DNA from: Channa striata
Taxonomy: Eukaryota > Chordata > Actinopteri > Anabantiformes > Channidae
Length of the DNA stretch: 64,000 bases
NCBI GenBank assembly: GCA_033026295.1
Contig: CM065176.1
Span: 11,759,945 to 11,823,944, forward strand
Direction: 5' to 3'
In this document: one piece after another, positions 51,070-63,892 of the stretch
Position numbering within the stretch: position 1 is the first letter of the stretch
How the letters are laid out: every line of letters begins with the position of its first letter
The notes under the pieces: model-generated
Database searches by the model: none
Seen by the model: only the letters and a program-made list of their open reading frames with translations
What the model was told of the DNA's origin: nothing
Translations under genes and position numbers: made by a program

Positions 51070-54000
51070 ATGGGCACTGTTCAAAGCTTCAGGGCATTGT
51101 GTGACCGTCCAAAAAATACTTACGTTCGTGTCAGTCTTCCAGCAGTTTGCTTTGTGTGGCAGATAGCCATGATCATCTTGTTTGGGATTTTTATTAGGTA
51201 CGATCCAGAGTCAGATGCCCACTGGCAAGATTACAGGAAACGCAACAACATATCAAGTGATATTGAGAATGACTTCTACTACAGATATCCAAGTAAGTCA
51301 CAAAATTCTTTTTGTTTGTTTTTGTTTTGTTTCTTACACCATCTTGTCCCGGTGATCATTTTTATTCTTTTATTATTTAATGTAACAGCCCTTAAATCTT
51401 TACTCATCTTTTGTTATACAAATATTCTGCAAATATGGCTTAAAATTGTACTGAAAAAATAATTTTGTCTTGTGCTACTAGGCAGATCATAGTTCTCATA
51501 TTGTGATGATATGGCAACACAATCTGCAAACTATCACATTATTTCAACATTGTTGACATGGAGTCAAAGACACACAGTTTCCCTGAGGGTTCACTCCCTG
51601 CAGGCCAGTTTAGCTATAGCTGAGCTGTCAGTGCTTTGCCTGGATAAAAACACACTTTAGTTTGGTTGTATACACTCAGATGGCTGCTTAGTACGTTCGC
51701 CAAGTTAAAACAAATGTCCTGTAACTAATCGTTTAAAAATCGTAATTTGGTTGAAGCACCTCTGTTTTGAGAGGTGTTAAATCAGCTGCACGATCCTCAT
51801 TAGAAGATGTCTGTTGTGCAGCTTGAAGCTCACAAGTCTTTCTATTTTTGGTTCGCACAATTTATGTCAGTGATTCTAGGTTATAACTACGTCCTTCAGA
51901 ACAATCACACAGTTGAAGCAGTTCCTTTCTATAACAGTCTGAGCAGAAACAACATGATCAACTTCGTTAACATAGAATTTATTACAGTGCTGTTGTATAA
52001 GTTGGAAAACCCGACAGACAAGCGGATAAAAGATTCCTGCAATTTGGGGTGTGCATGTGTATTGTATGGGTGTGGTTGTACTGCCCCAACAACCTATGGT
52101 GTCAATGTCACGCCATATTCTCCGGTATGGGATTGGGTGTCAGGTGATTAATGTGTCCACTGACACAGTCTGTTGTCTGAGACCTAAACCATCACATGTG
52201 AAAGCCATAGCACCTTATTCTAAAACACAACAGTGTCCTAAAGCGTTGTCTGGGTGTCCTGAAACATCTGGGGCAGTAAAGATTGTCTTTAACCATTATG
52301 TGATCCAGCACCGAACACATTGGCTACTTCTTTGCAAAGTGTAACGTGCCACGGTGCTGTGGGAACACACTGTGCCACCATCTGCGTCCAGTGTGGGTAC
52401 ACTGATGTTGATAATAAATGCATCTAGCTGCTTTATGCTGGTATCCACATACTTTTGCTTGCTGTGGATATTAACAGGTTAATATGAACCGCAGAGGTCA
52501 GTACCGGCATAAATACCTTTACACGTCTCATTATCATCAAAATATATCAACATCTATATAACAAGTCACAGTAAATACTGCCTGTCCTTGAGTCATGGTC
52601 ACATGATATCCTCTTGTCATGTAATAAGATGAATTCATGAATCTGCATAGTGGGACACCAATAAATGAAATTATCTTGTAGTATATGGCCTACTTTGTTT
52701 GGTCTACATTACTTTTTTAATATAAATATATTTTCTAAGGAAATAAAAAACAATTATAATGAACCATCAACAGACAAAAACATTATTGGCTGGATATAAT
52801 ATTCGATTTCATACACTACACATCCACAGTGTCAATACGAACCCAGTCAGACCTTTTGTCACCTTAAATATGGTGAATGGAAACATCCCAAAATGACTCA
52901 GCATGATGCATAAGCATTATCCTGTATGGAAACATTTTCTACTTGTTGAAAAAACTTGTTTTTTCTTGATGTAAGGACATAATTCTGACCCTTGTGACCC
53001 CTATGCACCTCCCTCACCTACCATTTCCTCCATGAGCCTAGCTCCTCTCATCGTGCCCTCCTTCTGTCCCCACCCCAGGCTTCCAGGATGTTCATGTGAT
53101 GATCTTTGTTGGGTTTGGCTTCTTGATGACGTTTCTCAAGCGATACAGCTTTGGTGCAGTGGGTTTCAACTTCCTCGTCGCAGCCTTCGCCATCCAGTGG
53201 GCGCTGCTGATGCAGGGTTGGTTCCACTCTCTGGACTACACAGATGGAAAGATCAAAATAGGGATTGAAAAGTGAGTGTTTGTTTTTCTCAGTCAGTCAA
53301 AAGGTTTTAGTCTTTTTACTGTACTGTGCCATGAGGACTATGGCTCGTTTATATTATATAAAGAAGCCACAACAATGTGAATCTAAAGCAAAGGAAGCTA
53401 TTCAGCTAACGTTACTGGGGAGTATAACTAGTGTGAATACACCCCCACCTGCATGGTTTCCACTGAAACCAGTCTGACTAACTCGACCTCATAAAGACAT
53501 GCAATTTTCAAGGATTTATTGTTTGTGTACTCTGTGGCTGAAAAGTAAACAAAGATGACAAAAAAATGACAACACTGCTGCAGCAAAGTCCCTGTGTGTC
53601 AACAGATGTGACAGATGTAATGAAGGTATTTCTGTGGTTTAAATAACATCACTGATCTTGAGGGGTTTTGAATTCATAGCAAGAAAACCTTGTGTCATAT
53701 TTGCCAGGAAATTTTAGAAAATACTTCATATTGTTTTGTTTGTTTACTACATTTTTGGCTTTTTCTTCCTCAGCCTGATCAATGCTGACTTCTGCGCGGC
53801 AAGCTGCTTAATTGCGTACGGGGCAGTGCTGGGCAAAGTCAGTCCAGTCCAGCTGTTGGTTATGACGCTGTTTGAGGTCACGTTGTACGCTGTGGAGGAA
53901 TATATTATCCTGAATCTCATACATGTAAGTTTAAGCCGTTTAGTTAGGGTTAAAGTAGGTGACAGAATTACTAAAGTTCAGCTAAGTCTTCACATGTTGG

Positions 54001-57000
54001 CTGAATCTTTTTGAGATTTTACGAACTCTGACATCAAACTCATGACATAAGGCCCTGCAGTCATCCCAGAGTACACATACACATACACCTACACAGATGT
54101 TACAACATTCTTGTAGCCACAACTAACGTAGCCTAAAGCTGCTACTAACAGGCTACTATTTTCTTTCTTGAAGGCCAAAGATGCTGGAGGCTCCATGGTG
54201 ATCCATACATTTGGAGCTTATTTCGGTCTCACCGTATCTTGGATGCTCTATAGACCAAATCTGGATCAGAGCAGTCGTCTGCAGGGCTCCGTCTACCACT
54301 CCGATGTCTTTGCTATGATTGGTGGGTGAACACGGTGAAACCTGCTTTTGACTTTTGATATTTTTACACCCACAGATATTTCCAGTACCTCTCATTGCTC
54401 TGTTTGACTTTGGTTTATTAGGCTCTTTGAGATCTATCTCCATCTCCATCTCCATCTCCCTGCTTTCTGCACAGGTACCCTCTTCCTGTGGATGTTCTGG
54501 CCCAGCTTTAACTCAGCCATCTCAGACCATGGGGATGGGCAGCAGAGAGCAGCCATCAACACCTACCTCTCTTTGGCCGCATCCGTGCTCACTGCTGCGG
54601 CCATATCAAGCGTCTGCCAGAAGCATGGAAAACTAGATATGGTTATGACCAGTTTCTTTGTTCATGTCACTCACCAGCACTCATATAAAGTTATGCTATT
54701 ATCTGTGACAGGGTTACGATCATAGGCAGTATGTCTATTTCTAAAGCTGGCCTTGTAAGTGAAGTTGAAATAGTATTTCTTATTACCTTGTTTAATTGTC
54801 AGTTATGAGATGCAACATATGAACAAACTTCAATGATGTTATGCTTTGATATGCTGGTTGATGGAGTCATTTCAGCAACAATAGGAATTACATCAGCTTT
54901 ATTAGCCAAGCATGCAAACACACAAACAAAGGTCATTTGTAGATTTCAAGAACTACAGACTAAATGTTCCTAATACTGTGATGAGATCAAATTGACACAA
55001 TATTGTTTTGTGACTAGATTTGTTTTCTGCGCTTGTTTCTCAGGTTCACATTCAGAACTCTACTCTTGCTGGGGGTGTTGCAGTGGGAACAGCAGCAGAG
55101 TTCATGCTGATGCCCTACGGGTCTCTGATCGTAGGATTCTGCTGTGGTATCATCTCCACCCTGGGATATGTCTACCTCACGGTTTGGAATTTCTCTGGTT
55201 TTTGGGGTTTCCTGAATTCTGCCTTTAGTGCTGCTGTCTCAGAATGTAGTCTCAGGGTGAATAGTCAAACTAAGCAAACTCAGCTATACCTAACTTTGTC
55301 GCTTATCTTTGTCAGCCATTGTTGGAAAAGTACCTTAAGATTCACGACACCTGTGGAATCCATAACCTTCATGCCATGCCCGGAGTCATAGGAGGCATTG
55401 TGGGAGCCGTTACAGCTGCAAGTGCTACAGACTCAGTTTATAGCACAGAAGGGTGAGTAGTAGTTGCTCACAAATAGAAACCAGAAGTCAGTGATCATGG
55501 TGGCTTTCATTTTTTTAATAAAATTGAGCAAATCTAATCATCCTCTGAAGAAAAAGACTACGAACGTGGCAGTTATCCAGTTCTTGTGGCCAAAAATGAG
55601 ATTTAGTTGCAACTCAAAAACATTGTTAATTTATCTTTTCTCTATTAAAGGTTGGCTGCCATGTTCAACCCAAATGGTTATTTTGAGAGTGTGATACCTT
55701 CAAGGCAAGGCGGTCTCCAGGCCGCAGGCCTTTGTGTGGCTCTCTGCTTCGGTTTAGGTGGAGGTATCATTGTTGGTAAGGAATAACCGTGTCAGGCACC
55801 CTTCAGTTTTTAGTATATGAAAATATGCACAATGTTGTTATGAAATAAACACAACAGGCGCTGTTTGTTGGGATGACTTCATTTGTTTTCTTCTCAGGCT
55901 TCATCTTAAGATTACCAATCTGGGGTGATCCCGCAGATGACAATTGCTATGATGACGAGACATACTGGGAGGTGAGAGACGAATCTTAACAGCCATAAAG
56001 ACATTTTTTCAGTTTCAAAGTGGATCATCAATATCATTCACTCTACAGAAATTGTGACTTTGCACAGAATAAATATAATGTTCTATGATGTGTTAGAAAT
56101 AGCATTTACTGAGTTTGGAGACGCATCTTGTCTTATCTGACCCGACTGCAAGAATGTCATTAATTATTTCCTACAGAGAGGCATCAAGGACCAGCTGCTG
56201 TGATGCACAAGAAATATTAAACATACTTTAAATGTATCCAGTCAATGAGTTCAAAATTTAAGAGGTGTCTATTACACATCTTGTCTCCAAGCATATCAAT
56301 ATTTGACTTGGATTTGACAAACTAGATGACCTTGATGACCTTTTATTTTGCCACGCGATCCCTTATTACAGTATGCACATTACTCAGTGCTCTACTGCAA
56401 TTGTGGCACCTCCTTTTGCAAAGAGACAGCTCCTAATTTTCTGTAGCATGAAGGAGTACACATCAATCACACTTAAAATTGTCATTGTTTGCCCTTCTGA
56501 ATGGATTGTTCACAGGTTCCTGAAGATGAGGAAAGTATCCCGCCCATACTGCAGTATAACAACCACATGCGAAACACAGATCTGTGAGTATGACTTCTGT
56601 TTATTAGACAACAGCATTGCAGTCACGGAAACGTGGTGCGGTGGTTGTTGAGACCTGTGTTGGGATCATTGTCCTCTTGGTGGCAGCAGATCCATATTTG
56701 CAGAGGTGGCATGTGACTGGTAGGATCTTGCCCCTTTGTTAGGAAAGGCAGTTCTGAGGGTTGAGCACCATGAGACCAGGCAGAGAGGATGTAGGTAGCT
56801 GTGGACAGCACGACACTGCCGACCCGCAGGTCCTCAGTGTTGTCGTCTGTTAACTTTGGGCCAGATTATAAATCCTGTCGTGAACTCTGTGCTCTGCAGT
56901 TTCCATGTGAAGCTCACCTGTGCTGTTTGGTGATTTTTGTTTGAGCACAGCACAGCTTTACCTGTGCAGCTCTTCAAAGTGACCTTCACGTAACTTGTTT

Positions 57001-57363
57001 ACTGCGAAAATGAAGATGATACTGTTAAAAAAATTAACCCTGAAATCCTCAGGATGTTTTCATTAACCAAATGAAGCATTATCTTCAGTGTAATTTCCCC
57101 AGAACACTGATTATCTAAAAAGAAACTAATAAGTATTATCTAAGACACATCCACAAACTATATTTCAGTGAATGAAATAGTTTTTCAATACAAGCTGTAG
57201 AAAAAATTAAATCTTGTTATCATGACCTATTTATTAAAGACATCTGATATAATATTTATATGTGAGCTACAACTATTCTGTTATGTGTTGTTATTTTTAC
57301 ATATTATTTAATCCTTTTTTCAGAACAGAGTCCAATTTCACCATGGACCAGCACAGTCGATAG
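51070..57363 (+). CDS. rhcg: Rh family C glycoprotein, ammonia channel
   Basis: Membrane channel for ammonia of the Amt/Rh family, in fish typical of gill and kidney epithelia. Exons: 51070-51292, 53079-53271, 53774-53924, 54174-54321, 54475-54641, 55044-55181, 55316-55452, 55651-55775, 55898-55971, 56516-56583, 57324-57363. They sum to 488 codons (487 aa), near the human 479. The twin pore histidines are H200 (GGSMVIHTFGAYFGLT) and H359 (GIHNLHAMPGVIGG), 159 residues apart as in human RHCG. NIS at residue 60 is the expected extracellular glycosylation site. The family motifs GAVLGKVSP, FAMIGTLFLW and VAVGTAAEFMLMPYG are present. The end, NTDLTESNFTMDQHSR, resembles fish Rhcg tails. Stops just past exon 10 (56585) and in a possible exon at 56177-56203 would give shorter tails. 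All introns are GT-AG. Confidence 0.95.
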
Positions 57364-58900
57364 ACCTGGATCATGAATGATTTCTATCTTTATCACAAGT
57401 GGGCCATTTGTCTCTTCTGCCAAAAGAAATATTTTTTGGACACTGCTACTCCTCACCAATCAATATCAGTTATTTTTCATTCAGTGAATCACTGTTTGTG
57501 TGAAATGGAAAAAAAATCTACCAGTGGAATGAGATTTCTTCTCATTTACAAATTATTTATATTAAATTTAAATCAACAAATATATTTTTTGTTGATTTAA
57601 GTTTAATATAAATAAAAAATAAAAAAAAATTTAAATGTTTGAGAGAAATTATGTTGTTTTTAGTGGAGGGAGTGAAAGTTGGATTTACTCAGAAAACGTG
57701 ACTATGAGACCACAACTCTGCTTCCTTTAAGTAGCTATGAGAAGAATGATTAAATAAACTATATCATATTATGCATTAAATTAGCTTCTAACCGATTAAA
57801 ATTAAACTGTAATTTGGATTTTTCTTGTCAGTGAGGTAACATCTGCATGTAAAACCTGAGGTGAATACACAGACATTTAGTCAAGTTTATACTGAGACCT
57901 TCCTCATGTTATGTTTGCATTTTAAATAATTGGGATAAGACACATTAAAATATTCTTTATTTAGTGTGTCATCATTAACAATGTTTGCACTGAGAGATAG
58001 TGGGACTTATGTATCATGTTACTGGTAATAAATTTAAATGTAAAACAAACTGTTACATTTCCAACAATGTGTACCTAACCCTATGTGAAGATTCTCAGTC
58101 ATCCAGGTCTTTCTTATCCCACGAAATGCTGTTTGGCTTCAACTAGACTTGCTTTTAGTTTCTTCATTCGCCACCAAATGGCAGAAAGCTTTTACACTGG
58201 TTTGAAGTGAGGAATACTGGGCGAATGGCTGTAGATGCTACAACTTTATTTTAACCCCCTCTATTAAATTCTAAATAAACGCTTGGTAATTTCAAAGACG
58301 CTACAATGTAGTTCTAGACACACAAGTGTTAACTTACAGTGTTTGCAACCATTGTAATTTCTATAAGAAAAAATACTTGACTTGAATAAACACAATGGTT
58401 AAAATGTTTATGTACTAAAACGGGCTGAAGTGGAGAGTTGCCAGATATATTTATGTCTGTTAATGATTTTGTCAAAAGCTGATGTTACATGAGAATTTAG
58501 GTTTTGTGATAAATCTTTGCCCTGTTAAGAAAGGTAATTTAGACCTTCTGAAACGGAAAGAACAATCGTTGGGCAGATGGATTTTTCAAAGTTACCTTTC
58601 TGATTTTATTGTTATTTATTTGTGAGGTTCACCTCATCTTTTTGTTCTCCTCTGTGACCTCTACCTTCCTTCTGTCCTCACTCCTGTAATTCAATTGTCT
58701 TCTTGTGTTACAAACAAACTGTCTGTGTTTGAACATTCTTTCAACACCTGATGAAATTAATTAATAAATAATTATTCTGTTGCAAATGCATTATATACAT
58801 ATGTCCTGTTAACAAATCAAATATATTTATCATTCACATTTTGTAGAAAATGTAGCTATAGATTTACCAATAAGAGGAAGCATATCTCCCTCATTAAACA
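57364..58900. other. rhcg 3' UTR and AT-rich flank
   Basis: AT-rich non-coding DNA. AATAAA occurs at 57611-57616, inside the inverted repeat described separately. No gene seen. Confidence 0.6.
57553..57615. repeat. Inverted repeat, 28-bp arms, 7-bp loop
   Basis: The left arm 57553-57580 and right arm 57588-57615 are reverse complements except at one position, with a 7-bp AT-rich spacer. It lies about 190 bp after the rhcg stop codon, so it could form a hairpin in the 3' UTR. Confidence 0.85.
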
Positions 58901-59574
58901 GTCCTCCACTGGGGTCAGACTGAGGTTAAAGGTCACACCCTTATTACTCCCACCGGACACTGGCGAGCAAAGCTAACCCGGAGACCAGCCTCATCATCCT
59001 GACCTTGGGTCAAAGAGTAGCAAAAGAGTTGACAGGGCTGTGGACATATACATCAGGTCAGTCGTTTAAAATTGATTCCTGAAATTCCCGCAGATTCATA
59101 CACTGTATATTGGTGCCATTTTTACATAAGAAAGGGAACAATCTTCGGATACACGGAACATTCAGCCTGATTTGTCCAAAAATATATTGAATCCAATTTC
59201 AACACTCAGCTTATTTCAGCGTCTGATAAACAGCAATTCTGTCCATCGTTTTCTGGTGACGGCTGTAATTTCCATGTGGCTCCCTCCACCTGGCTGTGGC
59301 ATTTCATTGGTCGAAAGCAGCAGCGGCGGCGGCAGCAGCAGTGGCAGCAGCAGCAGCTCATAGCGAGTGTGTGGATGATTCCCACACATGAGTAGCAGCA
59401 AGGAATCCATCCCCTCGTCCAGTCTCCCTCTGAACAAAGGCAGGCTTAGTGCTGTTTTCTTTTGTCATCAGTAACGTGTTTGAGTAAAGGAGGTAATGGT
59501 ACCACAAGTGCTCCAATTAAAGGAGATGCAGCCCTGCTGGGAAGAAAGGTTCCCACATTGCCCTCGATACCCCC

Positions 59575-59607
<33 letters not shown>

Positions 59608-60017
59608 CAGGCCTCTTCTCATCCATGCAGTTCCCGCCCCAACTCTACTCATGTTTATTCATCAGCCACTTAAAGGGCAAATGCAGAGGCCTGTTAAAAC
59701 TAAATCAGACTTATTTGAAATGATACCAGGCCTTACCCTTCGAGGATGACGGAGCCGAGCCTCATGGCATCCTGGTAGTCATGTGTGAGAAGGGTTACCC
59801 TTCTTTGGACAGAAACTGACTGCAAATGTGACTTCCATGAGGCAAAATACAATGTGCGCAGGGACAGCAGGGAAGGGGGGGGCGAGCGCGCCACAGAGAA
59901 GGCGAAAAACTTGAGGAGGCAAAGGGGCATGAAAAGGGGGAGGTATGGACGGAGAGCTAGGCCTCACTTTCATTGCTGATGACTGACTGCCTGCCATCCA
60001 GGCTCAATCATGATCTT

Positions 60018-60027
60018 TGATTGACAG
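60018..60027 (+). promoter_or_regulatory. PBX-MEIS/PREP type site (first)
   Basis: TGATTGACAG is the known composite site for PBX with MEIS/PREP. A palindromic homeodomain word TCATTAATGA lies 100 bp on, near 60124. Confidence 0.45.
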
Positions 60028-62127
60028 GTCGCGGGAAGGAAAGGGTGGGAAAGCGGTTGCAGGATGAGAGCTTAGAATGGGAGCTGTACAAAACATGTGC
60101 CCATACAGGGGGCCACGGAGACGCTCATTAATGATAAAGACGGAACCAGGAAAAGTGTGTTTTGCCTGCACGCCATGTTGTTTGTAGACTGAGATTAGTT
60201 TGTAATCTTCTATAGATGCAACGTAAAATGTATAGAATGCTAGAAGGCTAAATACAACGTGGGAGGTCGTGTTGGAGCACCTGGCCGTGGCTTTTTGTTC
60301 TTTTATTTTTAACCACGATTCTAAGAAAACAACATCATATGTCCAACGGTCATTGTGTTGCATGCGTGTCTGTTTATCTGGTCGTTGTAAACTTGCAGTT
60401 GACAGGTTTGTGTCAGTCACTCTCTAGTAAAAATTTCACTGAATTCACTTTACGATAATGAGGGTCTACAGCAGTTAGAGGTGTATTCAGGGACCCATGT
60501 TCCTCCCCTTTTAAAGAGAGCAGTAAAAGCCCCTACAGTCCATAAAACTGTTCATAAACTATTCAAGTCCTCACTCTTTTCCCTCTCCAAGTAATCTGCT
60601 CAAGTTTTGGGCAGCTGCTGTGTCTCCTGAAGGTTACTGCTCAGCAGGGGATTCCACTAACAAAACCTTCACCATTTAGTCTCCTTGATGCCCTGGCAAA
60701 TGCACAGTGCCACATACTTTATGTCATCATCATCATCAAGAGCTTATATGTGTCATAAATTTAAAAATACATAATACTTTTAAATATCAAACCGTTGTTT
60801 TTTTCGGCTTGCGATCCTTTACAAAAGAGTGTGTTCCATTGGGGCCCGTGCCACATTTTCAGACAATTTTAACCTTTTCCAAGGCCAAAGGAGGCAAAAT
60901 TAATTTAGCTACATTACAAACAATAGCAACATTTGAAAAAGTTTATATAAAAATACTGTGCAGTGAAAACCTGTATTTTCTCTCTATCCACACAGAATCC
61001 ACAGATTTGCGATTTCCTTATTTAGTGCAGCCGACTGCAAGTACAAATTTGAGGTAATGTGTTTTATATTTTTAACCTATAATTGATACTTATGCTGCAC
61101 TACAGCTCAGCAGCCCTTGTTTTCCCTTTTGCTCATTGTTTACAGTTTTATTATTTAAATGCACACTGCATAAGACATATTGTTGATCCCAACCGGAAAT
61201 AAAGCGGCAGAAAACGACCTTAACCAGCTACAATAATGCAATTCATCACTAACAACGATACAGATTAAAAACACAAGATGGTGAAAGAACTTTCTGCACT
61301 CTTAGTACTTTTATTTTTGATAGTTAAAGTATATTTTATAGTTACTATGTCTGTACTTTTACTAAAGAAATCAATCAGCCTTTAAGTTGGGGATCACTGA
61401 ATAAAATTTTTAATAAAGTGATTTAAAAAAACTCTTCCACCTTGACCAACTACATCTGCAAAAATGCTGCTGCCATATTAACAGTCATATAATGTCATAT
61501 GGAATCAGTTACTGAGGTCACTTGCTCTGCATGGCCAACACCAACTTTCAGTTCTCTGATTTTACTCATCAGGAGAACTTATACTTTCTTAATATTTATT
61601 TACATTGTTGCACAAATACTTTTACTCGACTAAATTCTGCTGGCACGTTTTCACCACTATCATTTTTTCCTCCCTCGTGTAAACTGCTGCCTCCCAGCTC
61701 TGGTACCCCCTCTGGCCTCCCCAGGCCACTAACTGTCCACAGAGGTTGTTTAAGTGTCCCTATCGGACCACAGTGGAGAGGAACAGCAGATTAACCATGA
61801 TCCTATCCGCTCACCACTAGCCCCTTCATTCGCTCCGTTACACCAGCATTTAAAAGGAGGAGGGGACGCCATTCAGGCCCATGATATGAATCCCAGACGC
61901 AAGGACAAGAACAGAGCTTTCACCCTCGTTTCACAGAAAAGACCCCTTCCTGGCACCCTCTAATTCTGGTTTCTCTGGGCTTCTGGGTTCAATGGCGGAC
62001 TCCTGTTGTGAGGGGACAAAGCCTCTCAGTCATCCGGCTATGGTTGCTAGGGGAAGCAGAATGTATGGGGAGGGACGGGCTGCTGTTGTCCCAGACGAAA
62101 TGTCTCTCTTAGGCGGCCGAGATCTGG

Positions 62128-62137
62128 TGATTGACAG
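62128..62137 (+). promoter_or_regulatory. PBX-MEIS/PREP type site (second)
   Basis: A second exact TGATTGACAG, again followed by GT and preceded by GATCT within 8 bp, so the two sites share flanking text. Confidence 0.45.
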
Positions 62138-62201
62138 GTGGCTACACGCTCCACTGCAGATCACCCGGGAGGTCTGAGGGGCCTTATATCCATGACCGTG
62201 A

Positions 62202-62245
<44 letters not shown>

Positions 62246-63752
62246 CAGGTTATGTTGTTTGACAGGGTGAACAGCGGACTGTGGGCATGTAGCCTATAGG
62301 TTTGCAGCACTGTGAACGTGGCTCAGTTTGTTACCTGCAGAGGGAGCTGCTTCTGTTTCAGACAGATGTTCAATCACCTTGTAACAGTCCACTGTGCAGG
62401 TGTGTTCGCCTTTAAGCCCGGGTGGCATCGGTGGAAGTGCTCAGATAATTTACAGAAGTTAAAGTACCAGTGCATCAATGTGGAAAAAGTCAGAAAAAAT
62501 CACTTTTAATTTGAGATGGACATTAGCACATTAGCACATTTTTTTGTGATTTTTGTGGCAATATGCAGTTTTCACAGGTGGACATATATAAACCTATAGT
62601 GCATATGCACTGAGCACAGAAATTTTAGCGTATTGTAAGACAAATGTTATTAACATAATGGAGTAGCCCAGAGAAAAGAAGGTGACCTTTAAATAAGGCA
62701 CAATTCTACCAGATAATGTTCTCAGAATATTAAAAGTAAAATTTTGCAGAGAAGCAGTTCTCTAAGATATATGTCCTTTGAACATTTGGCGCAGCAGAAG
62801 TCATATTTAACTACTGAAACTACTTTTAAAACTGTAAAGTTTAGTCCTGTGGTTCTCAATCAAGGAGTCAGATCTGTCCAGCAAGTCATACAATGGATCT
62901 GAGACATAATTGAAAAGAGAAAAAAATAAAGTTCTCCTAGATATTTACATCTCTTTGGTTTCATTTGCATGTACATGTCTCATCTCATTTGCTTTTTGAT
63001 TTTTGGGGACTCAAATTGTTATTTGAATGTAACTATCTAAGATGTTAGTTAAATCTGTAACCCAAAAAAAAGAAATTGTGAGCCACTGGTTTAACATCAG
63101 AATTAGAATCTGTTTTTTAGCCACGTATCCAAAGAAAGAATGTGTCTCAGTGTTAGCTTGTACAATGTATAAGTCAAGAATAAAACTAAGAATAAAATCA
63201 AAACACTGTGATCAGCAAATCAGCAAAACACAAAAAAATAACTAATGCTGTATTTTTCAAACTAATACTATATTTTCTGCCCAAAATTCATAATTGAGCA
63301 GATCTTTACACTTATAAGCTTTGCAAATGCACATGGTTATTCTAGAATATCATTGAATCTGTGCTACTTTGAAAATGTTGAAAATTTCCTGAAACGTGTT
63401 TTTTGGGAGAAAAAAAGAATATTTATCTATAATTACAGAGCTCGACAGCAATAAACCAAAAATGCACAGTTGTGTTGTGTTGTTTGAAAGTGAACATGGA
63501 CAATAAACATTATAATAAACAGAAATTGTCATAGAATGATTGTCAGAGACAACAAATAAAATCTGAAACTTGAGGCTGTGGGTTTGTCTGTCCAAAGAAT
63601 TAGTGACATTTAGGTATGGGAACCACCCCGCCGGTCTCTAGACATCAGCGGGCTCTGTTTGCAGGTCCAGGGCCACGGAGGTGAATGGGAACAGACAGGG
63701 TAGGACTTGGGGATCTAAAGGGGTTCATACATGACACTGTCTCTCTTCAAAT

Positions 63753-63892
63753 AGACGTCTGGGACTGTCTGGGTTGTGCACTCCCAGACAGGGAGGCCTT
63801 CCACCCGTCAGATGCTGCCCACGCCCATCCCCACCCCACCCTGCTTTCCCCTTGACCTTGACTCTCTGTCACCGTAGCCCCCCAGACAGTCT
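63753..63892. promoter_or_regulatory. Cluster of SMAD-type AGAC/GTCT boxes
   Basis: AGACGTCT (63753-63760), GTCT (63767-63770), AGAC (63786-63789) and the palindrome CCAGACAGTCTGG around 63882-63894. Most are extended to CAGAC or GTCTG, the usual SMAD3/4 box. A DR1-like GGGTCAAAGGCTA follows directly. Motif evidence only. Confidence 0.35.

Noticed and set aside
51807..52344. Two open frames within rhcg intron 1
   Set aside because: Not in phase with flanking exons and no family similarity; possibly decayed repeat sequence that I could not name.
59172..59363. Frame ending in a serine/glycine run
   Set aside because: Produced by an imperfect CAG/CGG repeat; no start context or homology.
61992..62177. 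61-codon frame beginning MADSCCEG
   Set aside because: Has a plausible ATG but no known domain and lies in a motif-rich non-coding island; more likely regulatory DNA.
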